Positions 49,542 through 57,660 of a stretch of DNA of 64,000 bases are shown here, piece after piece. The translations under genes and the position numbers were made by a program. The notes beneath the pieces are model-generated. The model was not told the origin of the DNA. It was given only the letters and a program-made list of their open reading frames with translations, and ran no database searches. This DNA is from Neolewinella maritima (lineage in GTDB: Bacteria > Bacteroidota > Bacteroidia > Chitinophagales > Saprospiraceae): the NCBI RefSeq assembly GCF_923081025.1, contig NZ_CAKLPZ010000003.1, positions 310,001-374,000 on the forward strand. The letters run 5' to 3'. Each line of letters opens with the position of its first letter. The first letter of the stretch is position 1.

Positions 49542-50693
49542 ATGTCTACAACCCACTACTGGAGCTACGCCATTTGGTACCTATGTATCGGGCTGTTACT
49601 CTGCACCTGCGGCCCCGCCCGGGAAGTGCGGGAGGCTCCGGAGGGCGACTACTGGCCGGTACACGATACCCTGCCCCCACCGCCGCAGGGTATGGCTAGT
49701 CTGCTGGAACCCCGCATGGTGCTGGAGGGCGACTCGATGTACTACTATTCCCCCGTGTACCCAGCACAGCGACGCTATCCGGCATATGCTGCGGACAGCA
49801 CGGCGCGGTTTGCCGACTCGCTCTACGTGGTGTACCAGATGAGGAACGACAGTACGCTGGAGCTGCGGATGCATACACCGCAGGGTATTTCACCAAATCG
49901 GGTCATGCAGTACCACCCACCGGGCCCGCGGATACAGGCGCTGCCGCCGACCGTGGCCGGACACACCTACCGCTTCGATGTGGGAGGGCTGCCCCTGCTG
50001 CTGTATTTCGGTACCGAACGGCAGGCGATACCAACCTTTACCCTGCGGGAGGGACCTACGCTGGAGGCAGTAGAATGGAGAAATCAGCAGCCGATCGCCG
50101 ACGCAGGGGGCAGACCGATCGTCGGGCTGTCCTACGCCGAGTCCATAGGGGAACATCAGGTGCAGATACATCGCGTACTGGTCTGCGCTACGGAGGAGGG
50201 TGAACCGCAGCTATACGTGATCAAAGATGCGCGGGATGACCATAGGGTAGAGGGCCCCTTTCCGGGGACGCTCTATGCCCCGCCGGTGCCGGATACGGAG
50301 GCCGACCAGAACCTGGTGGCAAGGCTACAGCGCGGGCGGATCGAGCGGGCTCCACTGAGTCCCCCCTACGCCGGCGGGCGCTTCCCCCCGCCGCCCTTTC
50401 CGCTGCACCAGACGGTTTCACCGGCGGAGGCTAAGGCACTGGATTTCGAATTTCGGGACGACGGGGTGGTGATCCTGCTGAGCGGGCAGGACATCAAGGC
50501 GGAAGGGCGGTGGGGGATTTCCACCGACCGTAATTTCTTGATGTTGCAGCCGGAGGGGGCATACGGTACACCGGTCCTCCTGCCCTTTACGGCGTACACC
50601 GAGGACTACGTAGCTTTCGAGCTACCGGTGCGCCTGTATACGGGCAGTGACCTGACGACCTGTTTCGTGCCGCTGCGCTTCTATGCGCCCTAG
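49542..50693 (+). CDS. Hypothetical exported protein, possible lipoprotein
   Basis: This 383-residue protein begins with a hydrophobic segment (WSYAIWYLCIGLLLCTCGPA) with Cys residues that could serve as a lipid site, although the lipobox is imperfect. The rest is Pro- and Tyr-rich and beta-like (YYYSPVYPAQRRYPAYAADS, YVVYQMRNDSTLELRMHTPQ). The final part repeats the theme (GVVILLSGQDIKAEGRWGIS). No known domain was recognised. Codons 21-27 are formed by an exact copy of the dispersed 18-base motif (49603-49620), so this gene's export signal contains the repeat. It lies 109 bases after the CotH gene. Confidence 0.6.
   Translation: MSTTHYWSYAIWYLCIGLLLCTCGPAREVREAPEGDYWPVHDTLPPPPQGMASLLEPRMVLEGDSMYYYSPVYPAQRRYPAYAADSTARFADSLYVVYQMRNDSTLELRMHTPQGISPNRVMQYHPPGPRIQALPPTVAGHTYRFDVGGLPLLLYFGTERQAIPTFTLREGPTLEAVEWRNQQPIADAGGRPIVGLSYAESIGEHQVQIHRVLVCATEEGEPQLYVIKDARDDHRVEGPFPGTLYAPPVPDTEADQNLVARLQRGRIERAPLSPPYAGGRFPPPPFPLHQTVSPAEAKALDFEFRDDGVVILLSGQDIKAEGRWGISTDRNFLMLQPEGAYGTPVLLPFTAYTEDYVAFELPVRLYTGSDLTTCFVPLRFYAP
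49603..49620 (+). repeat. Dispersed 18-base motif inside a signal sequence
   Basis: An exact GCACCTGCGGCCCCGCCC. It encodes Cys-Thr-Cys-Gly-Pro-Ala around the possible lipid attachment site of the preceding feature's gene. Confidence 0.5.
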
Positions 50694-50714
50694 CGGACCT
50701 GGCTACCCCGCACC

Positions 50715-50722
50715 TATCTTTG
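50715..50722 (+). promoter_or_regulatory. -7 element directly before the Dabb gene
   Basis: TATCTTTG, a full match to TAnnTTTG, ends four bases before the ATG at 50727. This again implies a start at or near the codon. Confidence 0.55.
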
Positions 50723-50726
50723 GAGT

Positions 50727-51164
50727 ATGTACTATTCCCGATTATTCGTCCTGTTGCTGAGCAGTCTGCTGCTCGTAGCCTGTCAGGAAGAACTTCCGCC
50801 GCCCACCGTAGATACCCCCGCCGTAATGGAAACTCCCGCCGTGACCTCACCCGACAGCCTGCTACGCCACGCCGTATTCTTCGCGTTCAAGGAGACCGCT
50901 ACCCCGGCGGATATCGACCGGGTGCAGCGCGCCTTCAGTGCCCTGCCGGAGCAGATCGAGGAGATCCACGCTTACGAATGGGGCACCAACAATAGTCCGG
51001 AGGGATTGAATAAAGACTTTACCCACGCCTTCTTCGTCACCTTTGCTAGCGAGGCGGACCGGGAGGTGTACCTGCCGCACCCCGCGCACCAGGCTTTTGT
51101 GGACGTATTGCAGCCGCACCTAAAGGATGTATTTGTACTGGATTACTGGGCCCGGGAGGAGTAG
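50727..51164 (+). CDS. Dabb-domain lipoprotein
   Basis: This 145-residue protein opens with YSRLFVLLLSSLLLVACQEE, a lipoprotein signal with lipobox LVAC. The mature part, from HAVFFAFKETATPADIDRVQ to LPEQIEEIHAYEWGTNNSPE and DYWAREE, is a stress-responsive A/B-barrel (Dabb) domain, including FTHAFFVTFASEADREVYLP and the His in HPAHQAFV. Such proteins are usually cytoplasmic dimers; this one should sit in the envelope. The function is unknown. The start is fixed by the promoter element four bases upstream. Confidence 0.85.
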   Translation: MYYSRLFVLLLSSLLLVACQEELPPPTVDTPAVMETPAVTSPDSLLRHAVFFAFKETATPADIDRVQRAFSALPEQIEEIHAYEWGTNNSPEGLNKDFTHAFFVTFASEADREVYLPHPAHQAFVDVLQPHLKDVFVLDYWAREE

Positions 51165-51599
51165 GGCTGGATAGTTTACGTAGGTCCATTGTAACCGTAT
51201 AGCACGTACTATGTACTTCACTACTGCTTGTCATTATGAGCACGTGTAAGTGCTCTGGTACTATAACCTCCTTTCCCCCGCTTCACTATGATAGACGTAT
51301 ACTGAGCTGGCCAGTAGGGGGATGTACCGATCGACCCGACTCTCCCGTCTATTAAGCGGCAGAATGAGTAAGTGATATAATTGTCATGTTGATACTTTTA
51401 GGTGCGTGTCGTGCCTCCTTGTTGTGTGTTAAAACATGGTGTACAAATTTCAGTAAATAGTATACTAAGCGAGGTCTGTGGGGCATTAGATAGTACGCTT
51501 AGGCTTCTTCCGCTATCGCAGTATTATGCAGCGATTGGCCGCACTATTGTGCGGGTGCCGGTGAAAGCCTACCAGTCTGCAGAATTAACATCCCTACCC
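51165..51599. other. 435-base AT-rich gap without a clear gene
   Basis: No reading frame with sensible protein content was found. GAGCAC-GTGTAA-GTGCTC at 51238-51255 forms a perfect 6-bp hairpin but has no T-run. A longer in-frame extension of the next gene runs back to 51402 and looks non-coding in content. The base composition is poorer in G and C than the surrounding genes. Confidence 0.5.
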
Positions 51600-51809
51600 A
51601 TGAAAGCATACGCCACTATCGCTCTGATCATCTCCATCCTTATACTGTTCTGGAGCGTGCTCATCTTCGCCAATTTCGCCCGGTTCTCTCGGTCCGAGAT
51701 GGCTCCCGTACTGCTAGGTTATGCCGGGCTCATGGCCACGTATACCGTGGCTACTTTCTTCTACGTGACTAAGATGGAACGACGGCGGCTCACCCGGCGG
51801 CGGGGCTAG
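51600..51809 (+). CDS. Small two-helix membrane protein
   Basis: From the ATG at 51600 the product has 69 residues: one helix AYATIALIISILILFWSVLI, a short FANFARFSRSEM loop and a second helix VLLGYAGLMATYTVATFFYV, ending in a basic tail (KMERRRLTRRRG). The tail places the C-terminus in the cytoplasm. No family was recognised. The stop overlaps the DUF3891 stop by four bases, tail to tail. Confidence 0.6.
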   Translation: MKAYATIALIISILILFWSVLIFANFARFSRSEMAPVLLGYAGLMATYTVATFFYVTKMERRRLTRRRG

Positions 51810-52657
51810 TCGGCCTGACGAACGAACTCCCACTCCCGAACCTCCGCTACCGTATCGCGTAGCACATCACCCAGCGCCGCGCTGCTCGCGAAGGCCAACT
51901 GCTGCACTACGAAGGACTCCCCCCGCACCGTAAAGCGATCCGTAGTGAACGGCCAGGGCGTGACGGTCAGCCGTTCGGTATCCGGCTGCTGGCGTAAGTA
52001 GTGGACCTTACCGAGTGCATCATTTATTTCTAACTGACGGCCCAGTGTAGGTACGTCCTCCCCACATAAGATCAGTGACAGGCGGTCACAAAAGCGTAGG
52101 TAGCCGTAGGTTGTAGCAAGTACTTTTTGTTTCCAGTGGCGCTGTCGTAGAAGCTGTTTGCGCCGGGTAGCGATATCCTTTAGTAGGGCCTTCAGACGCT
52201 CGTCTACGGACTGTCCGGCGTACAGAAATTCGTAGTGCATACCGAGGAGCAGGTAGGTCCAGGCGTGCTTGCGGTGTGCATCCGCCAGCAGGGCCTCGGA
52301 CTGCAGACTGCGCTGGGCATCCTCCGTATCCATCAGGGAGAAGTCCCGGGGGGCACCGCGCTCCGTCAGGTAGTCTCCCGTGCGGAAATCGAGCTGGTGA
52401 TCGTCGTGCTCGGCTACCGCCAGCAGGGTAGGAAGCAGTAGCTCCTCGGGCAGGGCCACGGCGAGGTGCCCGAACAGGTCGGCGGCAAGGAATCCGTGGG
52501 CGGGGTGCAGCGTGATCCGCCAGCCGGCGGGGTGGGGGCGTACGAGCATGGGTTGGTTGGGACGGTCCGCCAGCAACTGCCGGACTCCGTACGAGCAAAC
52601 TTGCGGTAGGAGGATTGGTTCGCCCGACCAGTGCGTAAACATGATGTTACGAAACAA
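51806..52657 (-). CDS. DUF3891 family protein
   Basis: This 283-residue cytoplasmic protein follows the DUF3891 pattern: MLVRPHPAGWRITLHPAHGF, then FGHLAVALPEELLLPTLLAV, AEHDDHQLDF with clustered His and Asp (a likely metal site), SLMDTEDAQRSLQSEALLAD, FCDRLSLILCG and a C-terminal WPFTTDRFTVRGE. The arrangement of His/Asp residues is like HD-type hydrolases, but no activity has been shown. The N-terminus has about 35 extra residues (FRNIMFTHWSGEPILLPQVC). It diverges from the bestrophin-like pair. Confidence 0.78.
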   Translation of the reverse strand: MFRNIMFTHWSGEPILLPQVCSYGVRQLLADRPNQPMLVRPHPAGWRITLHPAHGFLAADLFGHLAVALPEELLLPTLLAVAEHDDHQLDFRTGDYLTERGAPRDFSLMDTEDAQRSLQSEALLADAHRKHAWTYLLLGMHYEFLYAGQSVDERLKALLKDIATRRKQLLRQRHWKQKVLATTYGYLRFCDRLSLILCGEDVPTLGRQLEINDALGKVHYLRQQPDTERLTVTPWPFTTDRFTVRGESFVVQQLAFASSAALGDVLRDTVAEVREWEFVRQAD

Positions 52658-52667
52658 CAGCAGATAG

Positions 52668-52675
52668 TACCTTCG
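52668..52675 (+). promoter_or_regulatory. -7-like element of the bestrophin-like pair
   Basis: TACCTTCG, one base from TAnnTTTG, lies 25 bases before the ATG at 52701. It is identical to the element upstream of the DUF885 gene. Confidence 0.4.
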
Positions 52676-52700
52676 CTTCCTTTATACCCCGCCGCCCCAT

Positions 52701-53459
52701 ATGTACAACCTCAATAGTGTCTTAATCGTCGCGATCCTCTTCGCGCTCATCCTGCTGGCCGATCTACTGGGGTTGAAGATGGGACAGCGGGTGCAGCACA
52801 AGTCCGACAGCGACGTGAAGTCACAAACGTCCGCCATTCAGGGTGGTATCATCGGCATGCTGGCCCTGATCCTGGGATTTACCTTCAATATGTCGATCCA
52901 GCGCTACGATAGCCGGGCCGGTGCCGAGGTGGAAGAAGCCAACGCCATCGGTACGGCCGAGCTGCGCACCTCCCTCTTGCCGGCTCCCTACGACGCGCAG
53001 GCCCAGGAAGCCATCGATGCATACATCGATCTGCGGTTGGAGAGCAGCCACACCGATCTGACGCAGGTGGTGGAGCGCAGGGCCCTCAACGTGCGCACGA
53101 GCGCCCTGCAGCAGCGCATCTGGGATATCGGGGTAGCGGCTGCCGACGAGGCGCCTAATCCCGTCCGCACCGGCTACTTCCTCACTGCCGTCAACGATAT
53201 GATCGACGCCCAGGGCAGTCGGCTCGATGTACTTAACCGGCACGTGCCGCCGGCCATCTTTTACCTCTTGTTTGTCTTCTTCATCGCCACCGGTGCGCTG
53301 ATCGGGTACTCTACCGGTCTGGGCGAGCGCCGCTCCCGCGTCCCCGCCCTGGTGCTTAACCTGCTTATTTGCCTGATGGTGTTCATCATCATCGACCTGG
53401 ACCGGCCCCGCCGGGGGGTCATCGAGGTGCGGCAGGACAGTATGGAAGCCCTTCGCTAA
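52701..53459 (+). CDS. Bestrophin-like domain membrane protein, copy 1
   Basis: This 252-residue protein has four hydrophobic segments: LNSVLIVAILFALILLADLL, GGIIGMLALILGFTFNMSIQ, PAIFYLLFVFFIATGALIGY and VPALVLNLLICLMVFIIIDL. The segment DSDVKSQTSAIQGGIIGMLA and the later RIWDIGV-like stretch (QQRIWDIGVAAADEAPNPVR) match the DUF4239/bestrophin-like family, putative anion channels. It is followed nine bases later by an almost identical gene of the same length. The function is inferred only from the family. Confidence 0.78.
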   Translation: MYNLNSVLIVAILFALILLADLLGLKMGQRVQHKSDSDVKSQTSAIQGGIIGMLALILGFTFNMSIQRYDSRAGAEVEEANAIGTAELRTSLLPAPYDAQAQEAIDAYIDLRLESSHTDLTQVVERRALNVRTSALQQRIWDIGVAAADEAPNPVRTGYFLTAVNDMIDAQGSRLDVLNRHVPPAIFYLLFVFFIATGALIGYSTGLGERRSRVPALVLNLLICLMVFIIIDLDRPRRGVIEVRQDSMEALR

Positions 53460-53468
53460 ACGCCCCCT

Positions 53469-54227
53469 ATGTACAGCCTCAACAGTGTTGTAATTGCCGC
53501 CATGCTCTTTGCCGTGATCGTGCTGGCCCACGAGATCGGTATCCGACTGGGTAACTTCCGACTGACCCAGTCGGACAGTGACGTCAAATCGCAGACCTCG
53601 GCCATCCAGGGCGGCGTGCTCGGTTTGCTGGCCCTGATCCTGGGTTTCACCTTCAGCATGTCCATCCAGCGCTACGATCACCGCTCCGGGGCGGAGGTGA
53701 ACGAGGCCAACGCCATCGGTACGGCCGAGCTGCGTACGGCCCTGCTGCCGGCACCCTACGACGCACAGGCCCAGGCGGCCATTGACGAGTACATCGAACT
53801 GCGGCTGCGGAGCAGTCAGGTAGACCTCACCCACCGCGACGAGCGCCGCGCCCTGAACGTAGCGACCAGCGCCCTGCAGCAGCGCATCTGGGACATCGGT
53901 GTAGCCGCCGCGGACGCCAACCCTAACCCCGTAAAGACCGGCTACTTTCTGCAGGCGGTCAACGAGCTGATCGACGCCTACGGCAGTCGGCTGGATGCGC
54001 TGCAGCGGCACGTGCCCCCGGCGATCTTTTACCTGCTGTTCGTCTTTTTCATCTCTACCGGCGCGCTCATCGGCTACTCCAGCGGACTGGGCGAGCGCCG
54101 CTCCCGCGTGCCCGCCCTGGTGCTGACCATGCTCATCTGCCTACTGGTGTTCATCATCATCGACCTGGACCGGCCGCGGCGGGGCGTGATCCAGGTGCGG
54201 CAGGATAGCATGGAGGCGCTGCGCTGA
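53469..54227 (+). CDS. Bestrophin-like domain membrane protein, copy 2
   Basis: This copy also has 252 residues and the same layout as the gene before it, with the same four membrane segments (SVVIAAMLFAVIVLAHEIGI, GGVLGLLALILGFTFSMSIQ, PAIFYLLFVFFISTGALIGY, VPALVLTMLICLLVFIIIDL). It differs mainly in the first loop (RLGNFRLTQSDSDV), in the loop facing EYIELRLRSSQVDLTHRDER, and at scattered positions. The nine-base gap implies one transcript. The two could form a hetero-oligomer; that is inference. It converges with a lipoprotein gene 35 bases on. Confidence 0.78.
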   Translation: MYSLNSVVIAAMLFAVIVLAHEIGIRLGNFRLTQSDSDVKSQTSAIQGGVLGLLALILGFTFSMSIQRYDHRSGAEVNEANAIGTAELRTALLPAPYDAQAQAAIDEYIELRLRSSQVDLTHRDERRALNVATSALQQRIWDIGVAAADANPNPVKTGYFLQAVNELIDAYGSRLDALQRHVPPAIFYLLFVFFISTGALIGYSSGLGERRSRVPALVLTMLICLLVFIIIDLDRPRRGVIQVRQDSMEALR

Positions 54228-54262
54228 GCGGCCCCCGTACCGGCATGGGTACAGGGATCTCG

Positions 54263-55561
54263 TTACAGGTTGCGGATCGCACGCTCGATGATCCTACAGA
54301 CCGCTTCGGTATTGATGCGCTCGCAGATCTGGGCGTCGAGGTGTGCCTGTAGCTCGGCCCGCAGATCGTCGGGTGGCGACACGTCCTTACCGGCGATAAA
54401 GTCTTTGGTGCTCTGCGGGAGCACTTCGGACGAGGCTACGGAGCGCAGTAGGGTGGTCACGTCATCGCAGTGCATGGTGCGCACCATGCGGGTGATGTGG
54501 GCGATGCCCGCTATGACGTTCTCCTGGCAGCCATCGCCCCGGTTGGCCGGCCAGTCGCGCAGGTATTGCTCACAGGTTACCGGGCGGGTACTGGTGCTTA
54601 GACAAAGCTCCCCTTTTGCGTTCGTAGCTCCCCAGGGGATCACGTCCTGCGCGTAGTGGTCGCAGACCGCCTTCAACGACCAGGTAAACTCCCCGCAGGA
54701 GCGCGGCGACGTCTTGTCGGGGGAGCCGGCCGCTAGTCCTCCGGTGATCAATCGCCGGTCTGCATCGTAAGTGCACTGCTGCCCGGGCGCACGTGATTCG
54801 TCGGGGATCCAGCGAATCTCGTGGGTAGCTCCGTAGTGAAACTCCTGGGATGCTTCGGGACACACCTGCCAGCGTCCGCAGTTTTCTACTTTCCCATCGA
54901 TGGCGTCCGTCAGTTCACACGGGCAGTCCGGTAGCCGGTCGTACCACACGGGCTGATCACTGCCCTGACGGGGGGAATCCCCGTCCTGGTCCAGGATGAC
55001 CCGGCCCTGTCCGTTCTCGATGAACACGCCGGTCGGATCACTGCGGTCGTCGACCATGAAATTAGCGTAGTGAAATCCCTGGATGCCCGCATCCGTCATG
55101 GTGCCGGATAGCACGTGGACCACCCGTGCCGTGGCGTTGCCGATGCGCGAGGAATCGAATTCGATGTACACGGAAAACTGACAGCCGGTGCCGGAGATGA
55201 GGCTGCCTACGTCCTTACCCGACTCGTTGCCATTGGTATAGGTCACCTTTACTTCGTGGCGTTCGTTGTTCTGCTCCTCGAAGGTGACCACGTAATCTTT
55301 GAACAGTTTGCCGGGGAAGTCACCCGGATGGTTGCTGCTCTTCAGGACGAAGCGGGATACGTCATACGTGCCCTCCACCAGGGGCGGATCGTCACCCGGG
55401 TAGATCGGCATACCGAGCTTGAGCATAGAATCCAGAATGGCGGGCGGCAGGATCTCTTGCACGCGGGACGGTAGGTCGTCCGGAGCTACCGGCGTCACGT
55501 CCTCTTTCTCGCAGGCACATACGCACAACAGCGCGATCCATAGCCACGATAGCTTACTCAT
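54263..55561 (-). CDS. Hypothetical lipoprotein with Cys-rich domain
   Basis: This 432-residue protein begins with SKLSWLWIALLCVCACEKED, a lipoprotein signal (lipobox CACE-like with several Cys). An N-terminal part up to about residue 200 is beta-rich (FVLKSSNHPGDFPGKLFKDY, GTGCQFSVYIEFDSSRIGNA). The second half has many Cys (DCPCELTDAIDGKVENCGRW, CEQYLRDWPANRGDGCQENV) and a helical end (FIAGKDVSPPDDLRAELQAH). No known domain was recognised. The Cys density suggests disulfides and an extracellular place. It stands alone. Confidence 0.65.
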   Translation of the reverse strand: MSKLSWLWIALLCVCACEKEDVTPVAPDDLPSRVQEILPPAILDSMLKLGMPIYPGDDPPLVEGTYDVSRFVLKSSNHPGDFPGKLFKDYVVTFEEQNNERHEVKVTYTNGNESGKDVGSLISGTGCQFSVYIEFDSSRIGNATARVVHVLSGTMTDAGIQGFHYANFMVDDRSDPTGVFIENGQGRVILDQDGDSPRQGSDQPVWYDRLPDCPCELTDAIDGKVENCGRWQVCPEASQEFHYGATHEIRWIPDESRAPGQQCTYDADRRLITGGLAAGSPDKTSPRSCGEFTWSLKAVCDHYAQDVIPWGATNAKGELCLSTSTRPVTCEQYLRDWPANRGDGCQENVIAGIAHITRMVRTMHCDDVTTLLRSVASSEVLPQSTKDFIAGKDVSPPDDLRAELQAHLDAQICERINTEAVCRIIERAIRNL

Positions 55562-55729
55562 TCGTACTGAATTTAGTCGTGTGGAATAACTGGAGCCGTG
55601 CTATACGGCGACTAATATACACTGCGTCGGGGAAGCAGGGTAACGCACGGGTCCGGAGACCAGGAAGGAACGGGATCGTTGAAGCGATGTCCATTACCTA
55701 TATTGAGCAGGACTACCACAACCTACGTC

Positions 55730-57649
55730 ATGTACCGCCATTTGCTTTGCCTCTGCTTCCCCCTGCTCGGGTATGCCCAGGCGCCCACCACCCTCACCGT
55801 CTACAGTGGACCCTACGAGCGGACTAACTCCCTGGTGTGTACTACGCTGGCGGATGAGGTACAACGTGGTACCACGATCACCCTGCTCGAAGTAGTCAAG
55901 GCCCAGCAGCAGCCCGTCACCAGCCAGCGCGACGGCAATACCCTGTGCTGGATACTCGATGGCGATACTCCGGCCGAGTCCACCCGGGAATACGTACTCA
56001 CCACGACCGCCGCCGCGCCACCAACTCCTGCACCCGCGACCGCGGCCGACCTGCGCGACGGACGCGTCACCCTGACGCACGCCAACCGCACCCTGCTGGC
56101 CTACCAGGTCGAGCCGGCCCCCGTGCCCCCGGGCGTGGATCCGATCTACTCCCGCGGCGGGTTTATTCATCCACTGCTGTCGCCCGGTGGCGATACGCTG
56201 ACCCGTATCCAGCCTGCCGACCACTACCACCACTACGGGGTCTGGAACCCCTGGACACACGCCGAGTACGATGGCCGCGCACTGGACTTCTGGAACCTGG
56301 TCAAGGGGCAGGGCACCGTGGCGGTAGACAGCCTAAGCGAAACGACGCAGGGTGCGCTGTTGGCGGGGCTGACCGCCCATCAGTCCTACCTCGCCTTCCG
56401 CGATAGTGCCGTCACCGAAGATCCCCAAACCCTGCTACACGAGCGGCTGCGGCTCCGGGTCATACCCGCGCAGGACGGCAGCTACCACCTCGACTACCAG
56501 ACCACGCAGACCAACCCCACGGAGCTGCCCTTCACCGTGCGGGCCTACCGCTACCAGGGTTTCGGCTACCGGGCACGGGCCGGCTGGAACGATGCCAATA
56601 CTACGCTGCTTACCTCCGCTGGCCACGATAAATCCGACGGTAACGCTACGCGGGCACGCTGGGTGGATGTGTCCGGCCCTACGGAGCACGGTACCTCGGG
56701 GGTCCTGTTCATGAGTCACCCCGACAACTACAACGCGCCGGAGCAGATCCGGATCTGGCCGACCGGGCAGAACGGTGGGGTGGAGAATGTATTCGTCAAC
56801 TTCAATCCGGCGCAGGACCGCGATTACGTCCTGCGGCCCGGCGGCTCCTACCGGCTCCGCTACGGCATGCGGGTGTACGACGGTCGCATCGACTCGCTGC
56901 AGGCCGAGCGCTACTGGCAGGACTTTGCCTACCCCCCGCAGGTCATCCGGCAGGGAGATATGGCGGGCACGCGGGTGCTGCTGTATACCCGGAACGGCGA
57001 GGGCTTCGTCCACGACAACATCCCGGCCAGCATCGCGGCGATCGAGGGGCTGGGGGAGCAGTACGGCTTCGAAGTAGTGGCTTCGGAGGATCCGGCCATG
57101 TTTACGCCGGAGCGACTGGCCGACTTCGACGTGCTAGTCTTTTCCAATACGAACAACGGGGTGTTCGACACACCGGCCCAGCGGCAGGCGCTCAAGGACT
57201 ACATCGCCGGCGGCGGTGGCTTCGTCGGGATCCACTCGGCTTGCGGGACGGAGCGGCAATGGCCATGGTTCGCCCGGATGCTGGGGGGCAAGTTTCACCG
57301 CCACGCCAAGCGGCAGGACTTCGACGTAGCCGTGCTCGACGCCGACCATCCCTCCACCAACTTCCTGCCGCCGACCTGGCACATCGAGGACGATGAGTGC
57401 TACTACCTCAAGCAGCTTAATCCCAACATCCACGTGCTGCTGGCCGCCGACCTCACTACCGTGACCGATGAGGAGGGCAAAACGACCTATCCTGCCGACA
57501 CCTTCGGCGACTACTTTCCCACCAGTTGGTACCACACCAGTGGCGGCGGGCGGCAGTGGTACACCTCGCTGGGCCACCGGATCGAGCATTACTCCGACCC
57601 CCTGTATCTTCAACACATCCTGGGTGGCATCCGCTGGGCCGCCGAATAA
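55730..57649 (+). CDS. DUF6807 (PmoA-like) and ThuA fusion, secreted
   Basis: From the ATG at 55730 the product has 639 residues with a signal peptide (YRHLLCLCFPLLGYAQAPTT). The N-terminal half is PmoA-like DUF6807: PIYSRGGFIHPLLSPGGDTL, DHYHHYGVWNPWTHAEYDGR, then HPDNYNAPEQIRIWPTGQNG and VNFNPAQDRDYVLRPGG. The C-terminal half is a ThuA domain (VLLYTRNGEGFVHDNIPASI, DYIAGGGGFVGIHSACGTER, DECYYLKQLNPNIHVLLAAD). ThuA proteins take part in the use of 3-keto-sugars, together with oxidoreductases such as those that follow. It starts a plus-strand run; the next gene starts 11 bases after its stop. Confidence 0.85.
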   Translation: MYRHLLCLCFPLLGYAQAPTTLTVYSGPYERTNSLVCTTLADEVQRGTTITLLEVVKAQQQPVTSQRDGNTLCWILDGDTPAESTREYVLTTTAAAPPTPAPATAADLRDGRVTLTHANRTLLAYQVEPAPVPPGVDPIYSRGGFIHPLLSPGGDTLTRIQPADHYHHYGVWNPWTHAEYDGRALDFWNLVKGQGTVAVDSLSETTQGALLAGLTAHQSYLAFRDSAVTEDPQTLLHERLRLRVIPAQDGSYHLDYQTTQTNPTELPFTVRAYRYQGFGYRARAGWNDANTTLLTSAGHDKSDGNATRARWVDVSGPTEHGTSGVLFMSHPDNYNAPEQIRIWPTGQNGGVENVFVNFNPAQDRDYVLRPGGSYRLRYGMRVYDGRIDSLQAERYWQDFAYPPQVIRQGDMAGTRVLLYTRNGEGFVHDNIPASIAAIEGLGEQYGFEVVASEDPAMFTPERLADFDVLVFSNTNNGVFDTPAQRQALKDYIAGGGGFVGIHSACGTERQWPWFARMLGGKFHRHAKRQDFDVAVLDADHPSTNFLPPTWHIEDDECYYLKQLNPNIHVLLAADLTTVTDEEGKTTYPADTFGDYFPTSWYHTSGGGRQWYTSLGHRIEHYSDPLYLQHILGGIRWAAE

Positions 57650-57660
57650 AGTCCCTCATC

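Noticed and set aside
52821-54011. 396-codon minus-strand frame over the bestrophin-like pair
   Set aside because: Mirror of the duplicated genes, without start context or family similarity.
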